Shown piece by piece: positions 25,768 through 33,272 of a DNA stretch of 64,000 nt (within the stretch, counting starts at the first letter, position 1; every line of letters starts with the position of its first letter). The translations under genes were made by a program, and so were the position numbers. Below the pieces are notes generated by a model. The model saw only the letters and a program-made list of their open reading frames with translations, was not told where the DNA came from and made no database searches. The stretch comes from an uncultured Sediminibacterium sp. GTDB lineage: Bacteria; Bacteroidota; Bacteroidia; Chitinophagales; Chitinophagaceae. The stretch spans positions 91,608-155,607 of the forward strand of contig NZ_CAMLMJ010000006.1 in assembly GCF_946481145.1 (NCBI RefSeq), in the 5' to 3' direction.

Positions 25768-26499
25768 ATGAATGTAGAAAATATTGCATCTTTATCATCC
25801 ATACTGATCCGCACGGGATTTGAAGAAAATATTGGTTACCGCTTATTGCAAAAGATATGTTTTAGCCCGGTAGCTTTTATGCTGATTGAAAGGGTGCATA
25901 AAAATGCGGATATATTGACCTGTCAGTTACATTTTGAACGCAACGGAACCGATTATACATGCGGTTATTACGATGTTTCATTGGTCAAAGGGATTGTGAT
26001 GCCAGATCGAACCATTAGTAATATACATCTAGCTGAACTTGATTTGGCAATGGGGGAAATTGATTGGAACTTCCGTGCGGATGATAAAGATTTCCGGTTA
26101 GGTGTGGAAGCTACCTGGAAACGTGAAAAAGCCATTGCCCAGATGGTTAACCAGTTAAGCAGGCTGTCGGTAACAGAGGAGGGAAAATATTTTGCTGATG
26201 CGCTCAAATTGAAATATTGGGCGGAAGCGGGTTTGGATGATTTGGTTGGAAATTTAAACGCCATTAAAGCAAAATTTGAAATCAGCCAGCGCGTGTATTT
26301 TATCGAGGGCGAATGTATTTCAGTGGACGAAGCGTATCGCTTTTTACTCAACCGGTGGATGGAAAAAAAGATGCAGGCGAGAAAGCGGGAAGAGGGTAAA
26401 GAAAATAAGGCTGACAATACTGGCATCACTATGGAAGTCGCGGGCAAAGGACTTTTGCAGAAAAAGAAAAAAACAAGGGTGAAAAGACAAAACAGGTAA
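25768..26499 (+). CDS. Mobile-element-associated hypothetical protein
   Basis: 243 aa, unrecognised. It has a mixed alpha/beta body (RLLQKICFSPVAFMLIERVHKN; CGYYDVSLVKGIVMPDRTIS) and a highly basic Lys-rich tail (EKKMQARKREEGKENK; LLQKKKKTRVKRQNR). It follows the 24160 gene by 18 bases in the same direction. The tail and context suggest an accessory DNA-transfer or regulatory protein, but there is no motif to prove it. Confidence 0.6.
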   Translation: MNVENIASLSSILIRTGFEENIGYRLLQKICFSPVAFMLIERVHKNADILTCQLHFERNGTDYTCGYYDVSLVKGIVMPDRTISNIHLAELDLAMGEIDWNFRADDKDFRLGVEATWKREKAIAQMVNQLSRLSVTEEGKYFADALKLKYWAEAGLDDLVGNLNAIKAKFEISQRVYFIEGECISVDEAYRFLLNRWMEKKMQARKREEGKENKADNTGITMEVAGKGLLQKKKKTRVKRQNR

Positions 26500-26517
26500 G
26501 CATTGCCATGTGTTAGT

Positions 26518-26802
26518 ATGAGAGAGTATGAGCAGTTATCAGCATTTTATGAAGCCATTGCGGATACTACACAGATCAGTGCTTACCATATTTGTTTATA
26601 TATAACGCTGGTAAGGTTGAGAAGCACTAGTGGTTGGCAAAACCCGATCACTATCTTTCGTGGCCCTGTCATGCTGGATGCTAGAATGGGTCGGAAAACC
26701 TTCAACAAGTGTATGCGTGATCTGATCCAGTTGGGTTACCTGAAATATGAACCTTCTAACAATCCAGCATCAGGCAGTAAAGTTTATTTTAACAAGTTAT
26801 AG
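26518..26802 (+). CDS. Small winged-helix-like protein
   Basis: 94 aa from the ATG at 26518 (a TTG at 26503 gives five extra residues). The layout is helical: YEQLSAFYEAIADTTQISAYHICLY, then ARMGRKTFNKCMRDLIQLGYLKYE and a closing beta hairpin (ASGSKVYFNKL). The K-T-F-x-K-x-x-x-D-L-x-x-L-G-Y-L pattern is typical of winged-helix domains in replication or transcription proteins of mobile elements. It is probably DNA-binding (inference). Confidence 0.65.
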   Translation: MREYEQLSAFYEAIADTTQISAYHICLYITLVRLRSTSGWQNPITIFRGPVMLDARMGRKTFNKCMRDLIQLGYLKYEPSNNPASGSKVYFNKL

Positions 26803-26809
26803 TGTGTGT

Positions 26810-27106
26810 ATGGAGACATTTGTTATTCCGACAGAAGCGGATATAAGGAAATGGGTGAAAGAAGCAGTTAAAGAATCACTGGATACTGCTAAACCGAAAG
26901 AGGTGTTGGTGACGAATGAGCAAGAACCCTTGCTCGATACAAAGACTATTGCAAATAAACTGGGTATTTCACAGGTAACTTTACGAAAATGGAGAAGCCT
27001 TGGCTTACCATCGCATAAACAAAATCGGAGGGTTTATTTTTTATATAGTGAAGTGATGCGTTATATAGCACATCAGAAGCCCAAAAAGAAATATGAGTGG
27101 TTATAG
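26810..27106 (+). CDS. HTH_17/excisionase-like DNA-binding protein
   Basis: 98 aa from the ATG at 26810. The C-terminal half is a MerR-like helix-turn-helix (LLDTKTIANKLGISQVTLRK, WRSLGLPSHKQNRRVYFLYS, EVMRYIAHQK) of the kind found in excisionases and small mobile-element regulators. It is the last gene of the block, followed by a terminator and then the tRNA-Leu. That position would suit a recombination directionality factor, but the matching integrase is not here. Confidence 0.75.
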   Translation: METFVIPTEADIRKWVKEAVKESLDTAKPKEVLVTNEQEPLLDTKTIANKLGISQVTLRKWRSLGLPSHKQNRRVYFLYSEVMRYIAHQKPKKKYEWL

Positions 27107-27118
27107 TTATGGTCAAGT

Positions 27119-27144
27119 AAAACCTGTCGATTGGCAGGTTTTTT
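27119..27144 (+). terminator. Rho-independent terminator
   Basis: AAAACCTG / CAGGTTTT stem with an 8-base loop, running into TTTTTT. It lies 13 bases after the last gene of the conjugation block. Confidence 0.85.
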
Positions 27145-27245
27145 AATGTGTCTGTTTGAAGGATTGCTCTTAATTTTGTATTATTCTTTAATTAAAGTTC
27201 TTTCAAATACACATCATTTTTTGCAACAATAAACAAAGGAAACAG

Positions 27246-27267
27246 ATCACCTGCAAATCACCTGCAA
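27246..27267. repeat. Tandem 11-bp direct repeat near tRNA-Leu
   Basis: ATCACCTGCAA occurs twice back to back (27246-27256 and 27257-27267), between the block's terminator and the tRNA. Short direct repeats beside an integration site can be arm-type integrase or Xis sites; that role is only a suggestion. Confidence 0.4.
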
Positions 27268-27270
27268 ATA

Positions 27271-27296
27271 AAAAAGACCCAATTATGTGAGTCTTT
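27271..27296 (-). terminator. tRNA-Leu terminator
   Basis: On the minus strand an AAAGAC / GTCTTT stem is followed by a T run, 22 bases past the 3' end of the tRNA. Confidence 0.65.
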
Positions 27297-27317
27297 CTAA
27301 CTGATTGGTTTTCAGTG

Positions 27318-27401
27318 TGCCCAGAACAGGAATCGAACCTGCACTACCTTGCGATAACCAGATTTTGAGTCTAGCGCGTCTACCAGTTCCGCCATCTGGG
27401 C
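27318..27401 (-). tRNA. tRNA-Leu (CAA)
   Basis: On the minus strand the acceptor arms are GCCCAGA and TCTGGGC with discriminator A. The D-arm region is GGCGGAACTGGTAGACGCG, the anticodon loop is CTCAAAA (anticodon CAA) in a 5-bp stem, and a long class II variable arm follows (GTTATCGCAAGGTAGT). The T-loop is GGTTCGATTCC. CCA is not encoded. The 3' end faces the conjugation block. Confidence 0.95.
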
Positions 27402-27465
27402 TAATGGGCTGCAATATTAAGGAAAGAATTTGAAAATTTGGGGATTTGAAAATTTGAAAATGAAT

Positions 27466-27954
27466 TTATCTGGACTGATGCAGGAGTCGGTCGAGGTATT
27501 TCTTTTTGAAATAATAGGCTTTCACTTGCAACAACTCTTTTTCGGAAGTAATACCTTCCTGATAACCTGTAATAATCGTTTCAACAGTTGCATATAATTC
27601 ATTTTTCAGGTCAGAAATCTTGTTTTGTACCGATTCAGTGATACCCGATTCCAATTCTTCATTCAATTCCATTACTTCCATGAGAAAATCGGGGGATAGC
27701 TGGTATTTTTCTTCCTCTTCCAATAACCCCTTTAACTGTAACACATATTTAATGGTTTCATCCGGGTCTTTCAATACCTTGTATGCCTTATTAACCTGTG
27801 CTGATACCTGCAATGCTTCTTCCTGCTCCGCCTCAGATGCCTGCACAAACCTGTCAGGATGGTATTTTCTCTGCAAAGCAAAATACTGCTTAGATAAGCC
27901 CGAGCTATCCACTTTAAGGGTGATGGGTAATTCGAAGAGGTCGAAATGGGTCAT
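27466..27954 (-). CDS. hscB: Fe-S cluster co-chaperone HscB
   Basis: 162 aa. The N-terminal J domain has HPD at residues 32-34 (RKYHPDRF). The C-terminal helical domain has the HscB pattern (LKDPDETIKYVLQLKG, SPDFLMEVMELNEELE, RLLHQ). It stimulates the Hsp70 HscA during transfer of Fe-S clusters from IscU. It lacks the N-terminal Cys-rich finger of some eukaryotic forms, as expected for bacteria. It stands alone here, with no isc genes beside it. Confidence 0.9.
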   Translation of the reverse strand: MTHFDLFELPITLKVDSSGLSKQYFALQRKYHPDRFVQASEAEQEEALQVSAQVNKAYKVLKDPDETIKYVLQLKGLLEEEEKYQLSPDFLMEVMELNEELESGITESVQNKISDLKNELYATVETIITGYQEGITSEKELLQVKAYYFKKKYLDRLLHQSR

Positions 27955-27973
27955 GGTGAGTTGTGATTGATGA

Positions 27974-28146
27974 GTCTGGTAGTCCGGAAGTCCGGAAGAC
28001 CGGAAGTCCGATAGTCCGAAAGTCCGGAAGACCAGAGGTAGGAACGGAAGTTGTGCAATAAATACCTTTCTTCGGACTTCCGGTCTTCCGGACTATCGGA
28101 CTACCAGTTTTCCGGACTTTCAGTTTTCCGGACCTTCGGTCTTCCA
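27974..28146. repeat. Large palindrome of AGTCCGGA-type words, copy 1
   Basis: The left arm (27974-28035) is a run of 8-10-base units AGTCCGGA, AGACCGGA and AGTCCGAT. The right arm (28070-28146) carries the reverse words (TCCGGACT, TCGGACTA, TCCGGTCT). The arms can fold over a roughly 35-base loop. It lies between divergent genes, so it cannot be an ordinary terminator. Related copies occur at 36176-36316 and 44155-44360. Confidence 0.85.
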
Positions 28147-28176
28147 ATCTCCCTATCTTGCCCCAAAATTACTCCA

Positions 28177-29376
28177 ATGCTTGTTATCGGACTTATTAGA
28201 GAGGGAAAAATTCCGGCGGATAACCGGGTGGCACTTACACCCGGACAGTGTAAATGGCTGCAAAAGCATGTTAATGGCTGTAAAATACTGGTACAAAAAG
28301 CTCCTAACAGATGTTTTGCTGACCTGGAATATGCAGATGCGGGTATTGAATTGACCGATGACCTTAGCAACTGTGATATTTTATTGGGTATTAAAGAAGT
28401 ACCCATCGACCAACTGATTCCGGATAAAACTTACCTGTTTTTCTCCCATACAAAGAAAAAACAGCCCTATAACCAGGCTTTAATGCATGCCATGGTGGAT
28501 AAGAAAATAACCCTTATTGACTATGAATGCCTCGAGCACGAAGATGGACAAAGAATCATTGGATTCGGCTTTTTTGCAGGGATTGTAGGGGCCCATAATG
28601 GCATTATGTGTTATGGCAATAGAACAGGATCCCTGAACCTGAATCGCGTAGTTGAAGTGAAAGATTACCGTGAGCTCATACATACCTATTTCGGCTTGCG
28701 CTTACCAAATATCAAAATTGCAGTAACCGGTAGTGGAAGAGTAGCACATGGTATTTTAGAAATCATGAACCTGATGGATGTTCAGGAAGTAGAACCAGAT
28801 GAATATACCAGCAGAAACTTTAGCTATCCGGTTTATGTTCATTTAAAAGGAAGTGATCTTTATCGGCATAAAATAAAAGGGACATACCAACGAGATGATT
28901 TTCACCAGCATCCGGAAAACTACGAATGCATATTCCGCCAATATTATCCACACACAGATATTCTGATGAATGGGATTTATTGGGATCACCATATCCCTCG
29001 TTTGTTTGAAATGAAAGATTTGCAGGATCCGGCTTTCCGTATTCAAACTATTGCTGATATAACCGATGATAAAGGTGGAAGTGTGCCCTGTAACCTCGGA
29101 GATGCTACCATCGATGATCCGGTTTATGGGGTAGACAAACATAGTTTCGCCAAAACTGCTCCCTATCTGCCAGGTTCAATTGATATTATGGCCGTCGGTA
29201 ACCTGCCCAATGAACTGCCCCGCGATGCCAGTAAGTATTTCGGGGAACAACTGATTAAATATGTGCTGGAAGATTTACTAAATGGAGGCACTGAAACCAT
29301 AGATCGTGCAACCATTCTCAGGAAAGGAAACCTTACTTCACATTTTGGGTACCTGGAGGAATATGCGAAAAAGTAA
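28177..29376 (+). CDS. Saccharopine/alanine dehydrogenase-like NAD(P) enzyme
   Basis: 399 aa from the ATG at 28177; the frame reads back to 28051 but only through repeat DNA. The N-terminal half begins IGLIREGKIPADNRVALTPG, a close AlaDH/PNT and LYS1-type opening. The nucleotide-binding half has IKIAVTGSGRVAHGILEIMN (a GxGxxxxG-like turn). VPCNLGDATIDDPVYGVDK and a long C-terminus favour the saccharopine dehydrogenase (lysine-forming) side of the family. The actual substrate in Bacteroidota is uncertain. Confidence 0.8.
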   Translation: MLVIGLIREGKIPADNRVALTPGQCKWLQKHVNGCKILVQKAPNRCFADLEYADAGIELTDDLSNCDILLGIKEVPIDQLIPDKTYLFFSHTKKKQPYNQALMHAMVDKKITLIDYECLEHEDGQRIIGFGFFAGIVGAHNGIMCYGNRTGSLNLNRVVEVKDYRELIHTYFGLRLPNIKIAVTGSGRVAHGILEIMNLMDVQEVEPDEYTSRNFSYPVYVHLKGSDLYRHKIKGTYQRDDFHQHPENYECIFRQYYPHTDILMNGIYWDHHIPRLFEMKDLQDPAFRIQTIADITDDKGGSVPCNLGDATIDDPVYGVDKHSFAKTAPYLPGSIDIMAVGNLPNELPRDASKYFGEQLIKYVLEDLLNGGTETIDRATILRKGNLTSHFGYLEEYAKK

Positions 29377-29380
29377 AAAA

Positions 29381-29441
29381 TGCCACTGAATACACAGAAG
29401 TCCACTGAAATATTCTGTGTATTTCTGTGCTCTCTGTGGCA
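29381..29441. terminator. Bidirectional hairpin between convergent genes
   Basis: TGCCAC (29381-29386) pairs with GTGGCA (29436-29441), and GAATACACAGAA with TTCTGTGTATTT inside. It lies just after the + gene stop and 9 bases before the stop of the opposing gene. Confidence 0.65.
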
Positions 29442-29449
29442 ATCAATAA

Positions 29450-30169
29450 CTACAAATGCAGATAATAATCCTTAAGTAAAGCAATAAATTCAATAGAATA
29501 CACCCCCTCTTTTTTTATCAGGATACTTTTTTGAACAGAAACATTATTTTCTCTCTTAAATAATAACATCACCCTGAAAGCCGGATGTTTTTCTGTTTGA
29601 TGCACCACTACCTTTTCGTGTAAATAAAATCCATAGTTTCCGGCAAACTGCAAACATTCCGTTAGCCGGTGATAGGGCAGAAGAACCGCAAATAATCCTT
29701 CCGGAAGAAGACACCGTTTAATATTTTCCCAGAGCGTACCCAATGTTAAACCACTATCATGTAATGCCAGGTTTCTTTGCAAATCGGGGCTCTTAAGGTC
29801 TTGCTCATAAAAAGGCGGATTGGAAATAATCAGGTTGTATTGGTCGTTTTTCCACTCTTCCAGAGATGATTGGTGTGCAATGATTCTATTGTTCCAGTTA
29901 GAAGCAGCTATATTTTCTGCTGCCTGTATCGCAGCGCCTTTGTCTATATCTATTGCATCAATCGTACCAGGAAATTGCTGGGCAAGCATTAAGGAAAGCA
30001 GGCCTGTACCTGTGCCAATATCTAAAGCTTTAGCAGCGCCAGTGAAATTATTTGCTGAAGCCATGTTTCCAACCCATGCACCAAACAAACAGGCATCGGT
30101 ACACACTTTCATAGCAGCTTTCTTTTGGTGCACCACAAACTGTTTAAACTGAAAATAATCGTTGGGCAT
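29450..30169 (-). CDS. trmN6: tRNA1(Val) adenine-37 N6-methyltransferase-like
   Basis: 239 aa. A Rossmann methyltransferase with SAM motif I ALDIGTGTGLLSLMLAQ (about 48-64), acidic motif IDAIDIDKGA and catalytic NPPF (117-120, ISNPPFYEQDL). This combination with FKQFVVHQKKAAMKVCTDA at the start is the YfiC/TrmN6 family, which makes m6A37 in tRNA1(Val). The length is normal. Confidence 0.88.
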   Translation of the reverse strand: MPNDYFQFKQFVVHQKKAAMKVCTDACLFGAWVGNMASANNFTGAAKALDIGTGTGLLSLMLAQQFPGTIDAIDIDKGAAIQAAENIAASNWNNRIIAHQSSLEEWKNDQYNLIISNPPFYEQDLKSPDLQRNLALHDSGLTLGTLWENIKRCLLPEGLFAVLLPYHRLTECLQFAGNYGFYLHEKVVVHQTEKHPAFRVMLLFKRENNVSVQKSILIKKEGVYSIEFIALLKDYYLHL

Positions 30170-30194
30170 TCGGCAAAGTTAAGTATTAGCTTTA

Positions 30195-30451
30195 AGCCAG
30201 AACTGTCTGAGGAAAATAGGCTGCGAGCTTCTAGCCTCTAGCTGCAAGCCTTGATTGCTGCTTGTTTTAGGTTATCTGCTATTATTTGAATAAATGTCAG
30301 GGCTTGCGAATATGTTTTGTAAGAATCCTCTTAGAATAAATATTTAATTACCATATTTACGCTAGTGGATGGTTAAATTAATAGCAAAAAAAGCTAGTAG
30401 CCAGCAGCTAGTGGCTAGAAGCTGTTTTCCCCGAACACCAATCCCTTTAAC
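30195..30451. repeat. MITE-like dispersed repeat, family 1, copy A
   Basis: About 257 bp with degenerate terminal inverted repeats (left TGTCTGAGGAAAA; right reads TGTTCGGGGAAAA on the other strand). Subterminal AGCTAGTGGCTAGAAGCT / AGCTTCTAGCCTCTAGCT arms pair with each other. The core (TTGATTGCTGCTTGTTTTAG, TCAGGGCTTGCGAAT, GTGGATGGTTAAA) matches copy B at 31684. No coding frame. It fills the gap between trmN6 and the LuxR gene. Confidence 0.8.
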
Positions 30452-30486
30452 CCATAGTTATTATCTTAGGGGGAAGGCTGTTTCAC

Positions 30487-30948
30487 ATGATCAGAAAATA
30501 CCGGCTCATTATTGGTTATAGTTTTTGTCTGGCAGTATTGCTTGCCCTACTCAGGTGGATGGAGCTGAGGTATCTTTTGTATGAACATGCATTTATCATT
30601 TATGCCCTTTTCATCGCAGCACTATTTCTGGTTATTGGCGTCTGGCTCTCTCGAAAGCTTACACAACCCAAACAACAAATAACCTTTAAAGAAAAGATCA
30701 TTTACCGCAGTACAGATACCCCTTTTTTCCGCAATCAAAAAATGGTAGAAGAACTCGGACTAAGCAGTCGTGAATTGGAAGTTTTGGAATTAATGGCATT
30801 GGGATATAGTAACAAGGAAATAGCGTCGCAATTATTTGTTTCGCCTAACACAGTTAAAACACATTTATCGAGCATATTCGAAAAATTAAACGTAGGGAAA
30901 AGATTGCAGGCTATTGATCAGGCAAAAAAGCTGGGTTTAATTCCTTGA
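30487..30948 (+). CDS. Membrane-anchored LuxR-type regulator
   Basis: 153 aa. Two N-terminal membrane spans (IIGYSFCLAVLLALLRWM; HAFIIYALFIAALFLVIGVWL) are followed by a linker and a GerE/LuxR helix-turn-helix at about 90-150 (SSRELEVLELMALGYSNKEI, ASQLFVSPNTVKTHLSSIFE). There is no receiver or ligand domain, so the membrane part may be the sensor. This layout occurs next to DUF4199 genes in Bacteroidota, as here. Confidence 0.88.
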   Translation: MIRKYRLIIGYSFCLAVLLALLRWMELRYLLYEHAFIIYALFIAALFLVIGVWLSRKLTQPKQQITFKEKIIYRSTDTPFFRNQKMVEELGLSSRELEVLELMALGYSNKEIASQLFVSPNTVKTHLSSIFEKLNVGKRLQAIDQAKKLGLIP

Positions 30949-31067
30949 AAACTGGTACTAATAGGTGAAAATGTACTAAAGGGTATAAAATCACCCTAAA
31001 GTATGAACCCGATTATTCGAATTGGATCGATTTTGCGGATCATCTTTTAAATCGAAAAACAACTTAC

Positions 31068-31613
31068 ATGAAAAAAGTAATCCTTATTAATGGTATCATT
31101 GGTGGTTTTATTGTGAGCGCACTCATGGTACTTGCAACCCTGTACTTTAAAAGCACGGGAGATTTTGAAAATGGAATGATCTATGGCTATGCCTCGATGA
31201 TCCTGGCATTTATCTTCATTTTTGTTGGAATAAAAAGCTATAGAGATAAATACAATAGTGGATTCATCAGCTTTGGCAAAGCTTTTAAAATTGGTTTGCT
31301 GATTGCATTGATCACTTCAACCTTTTATGTGGTAACCTGGCTGTTCGAATATTTCTATGTATTTACAGATTTCGCGGAAATATATGCTAAAGAAACACTG
31401 GCAAAAGCCAAGGAGTCAGGAGCTACTGCAGCAGAGCTTGCTAAACAAACTGCCGAAATAGCCAAGTTCAACGAAATGTATAAGAATCCCTTCTTCAATG
31501 CCTTAATCACCTATACAGAAATATTACCCGTAGGACTGGTAGTTTCTTTAATCAGCGCGTTCTTCTTGAAGAGGAAAGCTACAAGCGGCAAGCCACAGGC
31601 TGCAAGCTATTAA
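31068..31613 (+). CDS. DUF4199 membrane protein
   Basis: 181 aa with four membrane spans. The DUF4199 landmarks are GMIYGYASMILAFIFIFVGI, SYRDKYNSGFISFGKAFKIG and a C-terminal ITYTEILPVGLVVSLISAFFLK. An Ala/Glu-rich helix (LAKAKESGATAAELAKQTAE) sits between spans three and four. The function is unknown. A membrane-anchored LuxR regulator lies 119 bases upstream in the same direction, and the pair may be functionally linked. Confidence 0.85.
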   Translation: MKKVILINGIIGGFIVSALMVLATLYFKSTGDFENGMIYGYASMILAFIFIFVGIKSYRDKYNSGFISFGKAFKIGLLIALITSTFYVVTWLFEYFYVFTDFAEIYAKETLAKAKESGATAAELAKQTAEIAKFNEMYKNPFFNALITYTEILPVGLVVSLISAFFLKRKATSGKPQAASY

Positions 31614-31633
31614 TAAGTGAATGCTCCCAAAAT

Positions 31634-31663
31634 AAAAAGCATCCGGTCACCCGGATGCTTTTT
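31634..31663 (+). terminator. Strong rho-independent terminator
   Basis: A 13-bp perfect stem AAAAAGCATCCGG / CCGGATGCTTTTT with a 4-base loop, 21 bases after the DUF4199 stop. Confidence 0.95.
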
Positions 31664-31683
31664 AAAAAACTTGCAGCTTGCAG

Positions 31684-31955
31684 CCCGAACTGTCCGGGAA
31701 AAATAGTCTGATAGCTTCTCCACAGGAGTTATTCTGACTAGCCTCTAGCTGCTAGCCTTGATTGGCGCTTGTTTTAGGTTTTCTTCTATTATTTGAAAAG
31801 TGAGAGGGCTTGCGAATTTATTTTGCAAAATCCTACTTAAAATAAAAATTTAACTACCATATTTAGGCTTGTGGATGGTTGAAATAATAGCAAAAAAAAA
31901 GCTAGTAGCTAGCAGCTAGTGGCTAGAAGCTGTTTTTTCTCCGGACAGCAATGGC
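31684..31955. repeat. MITE-like dispersed repeat, family 1, copy B
   Basis: About 272 bp, clearly similar along its length to copy A. The ends are CTGTCCGGGAAAA and, inverted, TTGCTGTCCGGAGAAAA. Paired AGCTAGCAGCTAGTGGCTAG arms sit just inside. It carries a CTCCACAGGAG insertion that copy A lacks but copy D shares. It fills the gap between the DUF4199 terminator and sdhB. Confidence 0.85.
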
Positions 31956-31975
31956 TTGTAGACCGTAGCTTATTC

Positions 31976-32737
31976 TTATTCTGCCATCAACCCCGCCATC
32001 AGATACTCCTGATTCAGTCGGGCGATATTGCTGATAGAGATTTCTTTAGGACAGGTTGCCTCGCATGCACCTGTATTGGTACAGGCACCAAAACCTTCTT
32101 TATCCATTTGAGCAACCATATTCATAACGCGTGTTTTGCGTTCTGGTGCTCCCTGGGGTAATAAGGCGAGGTGTGAAACTTTTGCACTGAGGAAAAGCAT
32201 GGCAGAGCTGTTTTTACAAGCTGCAACACATGCGCCGCAACCAATACACATAGCTGCTGCGAATGACGCGTCAGCTTTATCTTTTTCAATAGGGAGGGCA
32301 TTACCATCCACTGCATTACCTGTATTCACACTGATATAACCACCGGCCTGTATAATACGATCGAAAGCAGAGCGATCTACCATCAGGTCTTTAATAACCG
32401 GGAAAGCATTTGCTCTCCATGGTTCAACTACAATGGTATCACCATCTTTAAATGCGCGCATGTGTAGCTGACAAGTGGTATTAGCCTGCCATGGACCATG
32501 TGGCTTACCATTAATATACATAGAACATGCACCACAGATACCTTCACGGCAGTCGTGGTCGAATGTAACCGGATCTTCGCCATCGCGGATCAGTTGCTCA
32601 TTGAGTACGTCGAACATCTCCAGAAAACTCATCTCCGAAGAAATATTCTCAACCCGATACAACTTAAACTCACCCTTACTGGCACTATTCTTCTGTCTCC
32701 ACACCTTTAAATTCAAATTCATAACATAATGTTCCAT
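31976..32737 (-). CDS. sdhB: Succinate dehydrogenase/fumarate reductase iron-sulfur subunit
   Basis: 253 aa from the ATG at 32737 ([15 protein letters not shown]); further upstream the frame only reads through AT-rich repeats. It has the [2Fe-2S] ferredoxin domain ([20 protein letters not shown]) and the C-terminal cluster motifs [13 protein letters not shown] and [15 protein letters not shown] for the [4Fe-4S] and [3Fe-4S] centres. It passes electrons from SdhA to the membrane subunit in respiration. It belongs with sdhA and sdhC upstream, but an unrelated gene separates it from sdhA. Confidence 0.95.
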   Translation of the reverse strand: MEHYVMNLNLKVWRQKNSASKGEFKLYRVENISSEMSFLEMFDVLNEQLIRDGEDPVTFDHDCREGICGACSMYINGKPHGPWQANTTCQLHMRAFKDGDTIVVEPWRANAFPVIKDLMVDRSAFDRIIQAGGYISVNTGNAVDGNALPIEKDKADASFAAAMCIGCGACVAACKNSSAMLFLSAKVSHLALLPQGAPERKTRVMNMVAQMDKEGFGACTNTGACEATCPKEISISNIARLNQEYLMAGLMAE

Positions 32738-32740
32738 GGT

Positions 32741-32779
32741 GATAATTTGAAAATTTGATAATTTGAAAATTTGAAAATG
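32741..32779. repeat. AATTTGAAAA array, left arm around the four-helix-bundle gene
   Basis: Three to four copies of (A)ATTTGAAAAT / ATTTGATA in tandem. An inverted array lies at 33233-33272, on the far side of the 32790-33137 gene. The same word also occurs near hscB at 27428-27464. Confidence 0.8.
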
Positions 32780-32789
32780 AAACCAGTTG

Positions 32790-33137
32790 TTATGATTTTG
32801 ATGTTGAAATGATTTTTGAAAGGATGCGGATGATTTCATCAGCGTCTTTTCTAATTTGAACATCGAAATGATAACCCTCGCTTTGTTCACACAAAATCAG
32901 CCAGTATGAAGTTTCGCTTGCTTCTTTTGCAGCTATCTTCATTTTGTGAACAAAGTCAGCTTTACTCTCTGCATTCTGCGCCTCAAATACATTCGCACCA
33001 ATCGATGTAGCAGATCGTAATAACTGTTTCGCAATGACAAACTTTCTGTTTTGTTCAAGAGCTTCCGTATACTTTATGATCTTTAAAGAAAAACAAATAG
33101 TCTTCTCTACAATCACATTCTTTTTATCGTTTCGCAT
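32790..33137 (-). CDS. S23-type four-helix-bundle protein
   Basis: 115 aa from the ATG at 33137. The pattern [60 protein letters not shown] and [13 protein letters not shown] is the S23/IVP four-helix-bundle family. Members are encoded in 23S rRNA intervening sequences; a relative (Avd) serves diversity-generating retroelements. This copy lies between sdhA and sdhB on the same strand and is bracketed by inverted AT-word arrays. Its role is unknown. Confidence 0.88.
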   Translation of the reverse strand: MRNDKKNVIVEKTICFSLKIIKYTEALEQNRKFVIAKQLLRSATSIGANVFEAQNAESKADFVHKMKIAAKEASETSYWLILCEQSEGYHFDVQIRKDADEIIRILSKIISTSKS

Positions 33138-33232
33138 AAGAAAATTAAATAAATGGGTGCAATTTATCCCATTTATAAATTTTCTCTCCCGCACCGCATC
33201 AGCTTATATTTTCATTCGAAGAGTGACAATCA

Positions 33233-33272
33233 ACAATTTTCAAATTTTCAAATTGCCACACTTTCAAATTCA
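33233..33272. repeat. Inverted TTTTCAAATT array, right arm around the four-helix-bundle gene
   Basis: Tandem TTTTCAAATTTTCAAATTG units, the reverse complement of the array at 32741-32779. They start directly after the sdhA stop. Together the arms frame a segment of about 530 bp holding the S23-type gene. Confidence 0.8.

Noticed and set aside
11164..27317. A second copy of the tRNA-Leu 3' end as attL
   Set aside because: Scanning by eye for CAGAACAGGAATCGAACC on either strand found only the tRNA itself; a copy may lie outside the window.
28051..28176. 42-residue N-terminal extension of the dehydrogenase
   Set aside because: It is a translation of the palindrome arm; the ATG at 28177 gives the conserved family start.
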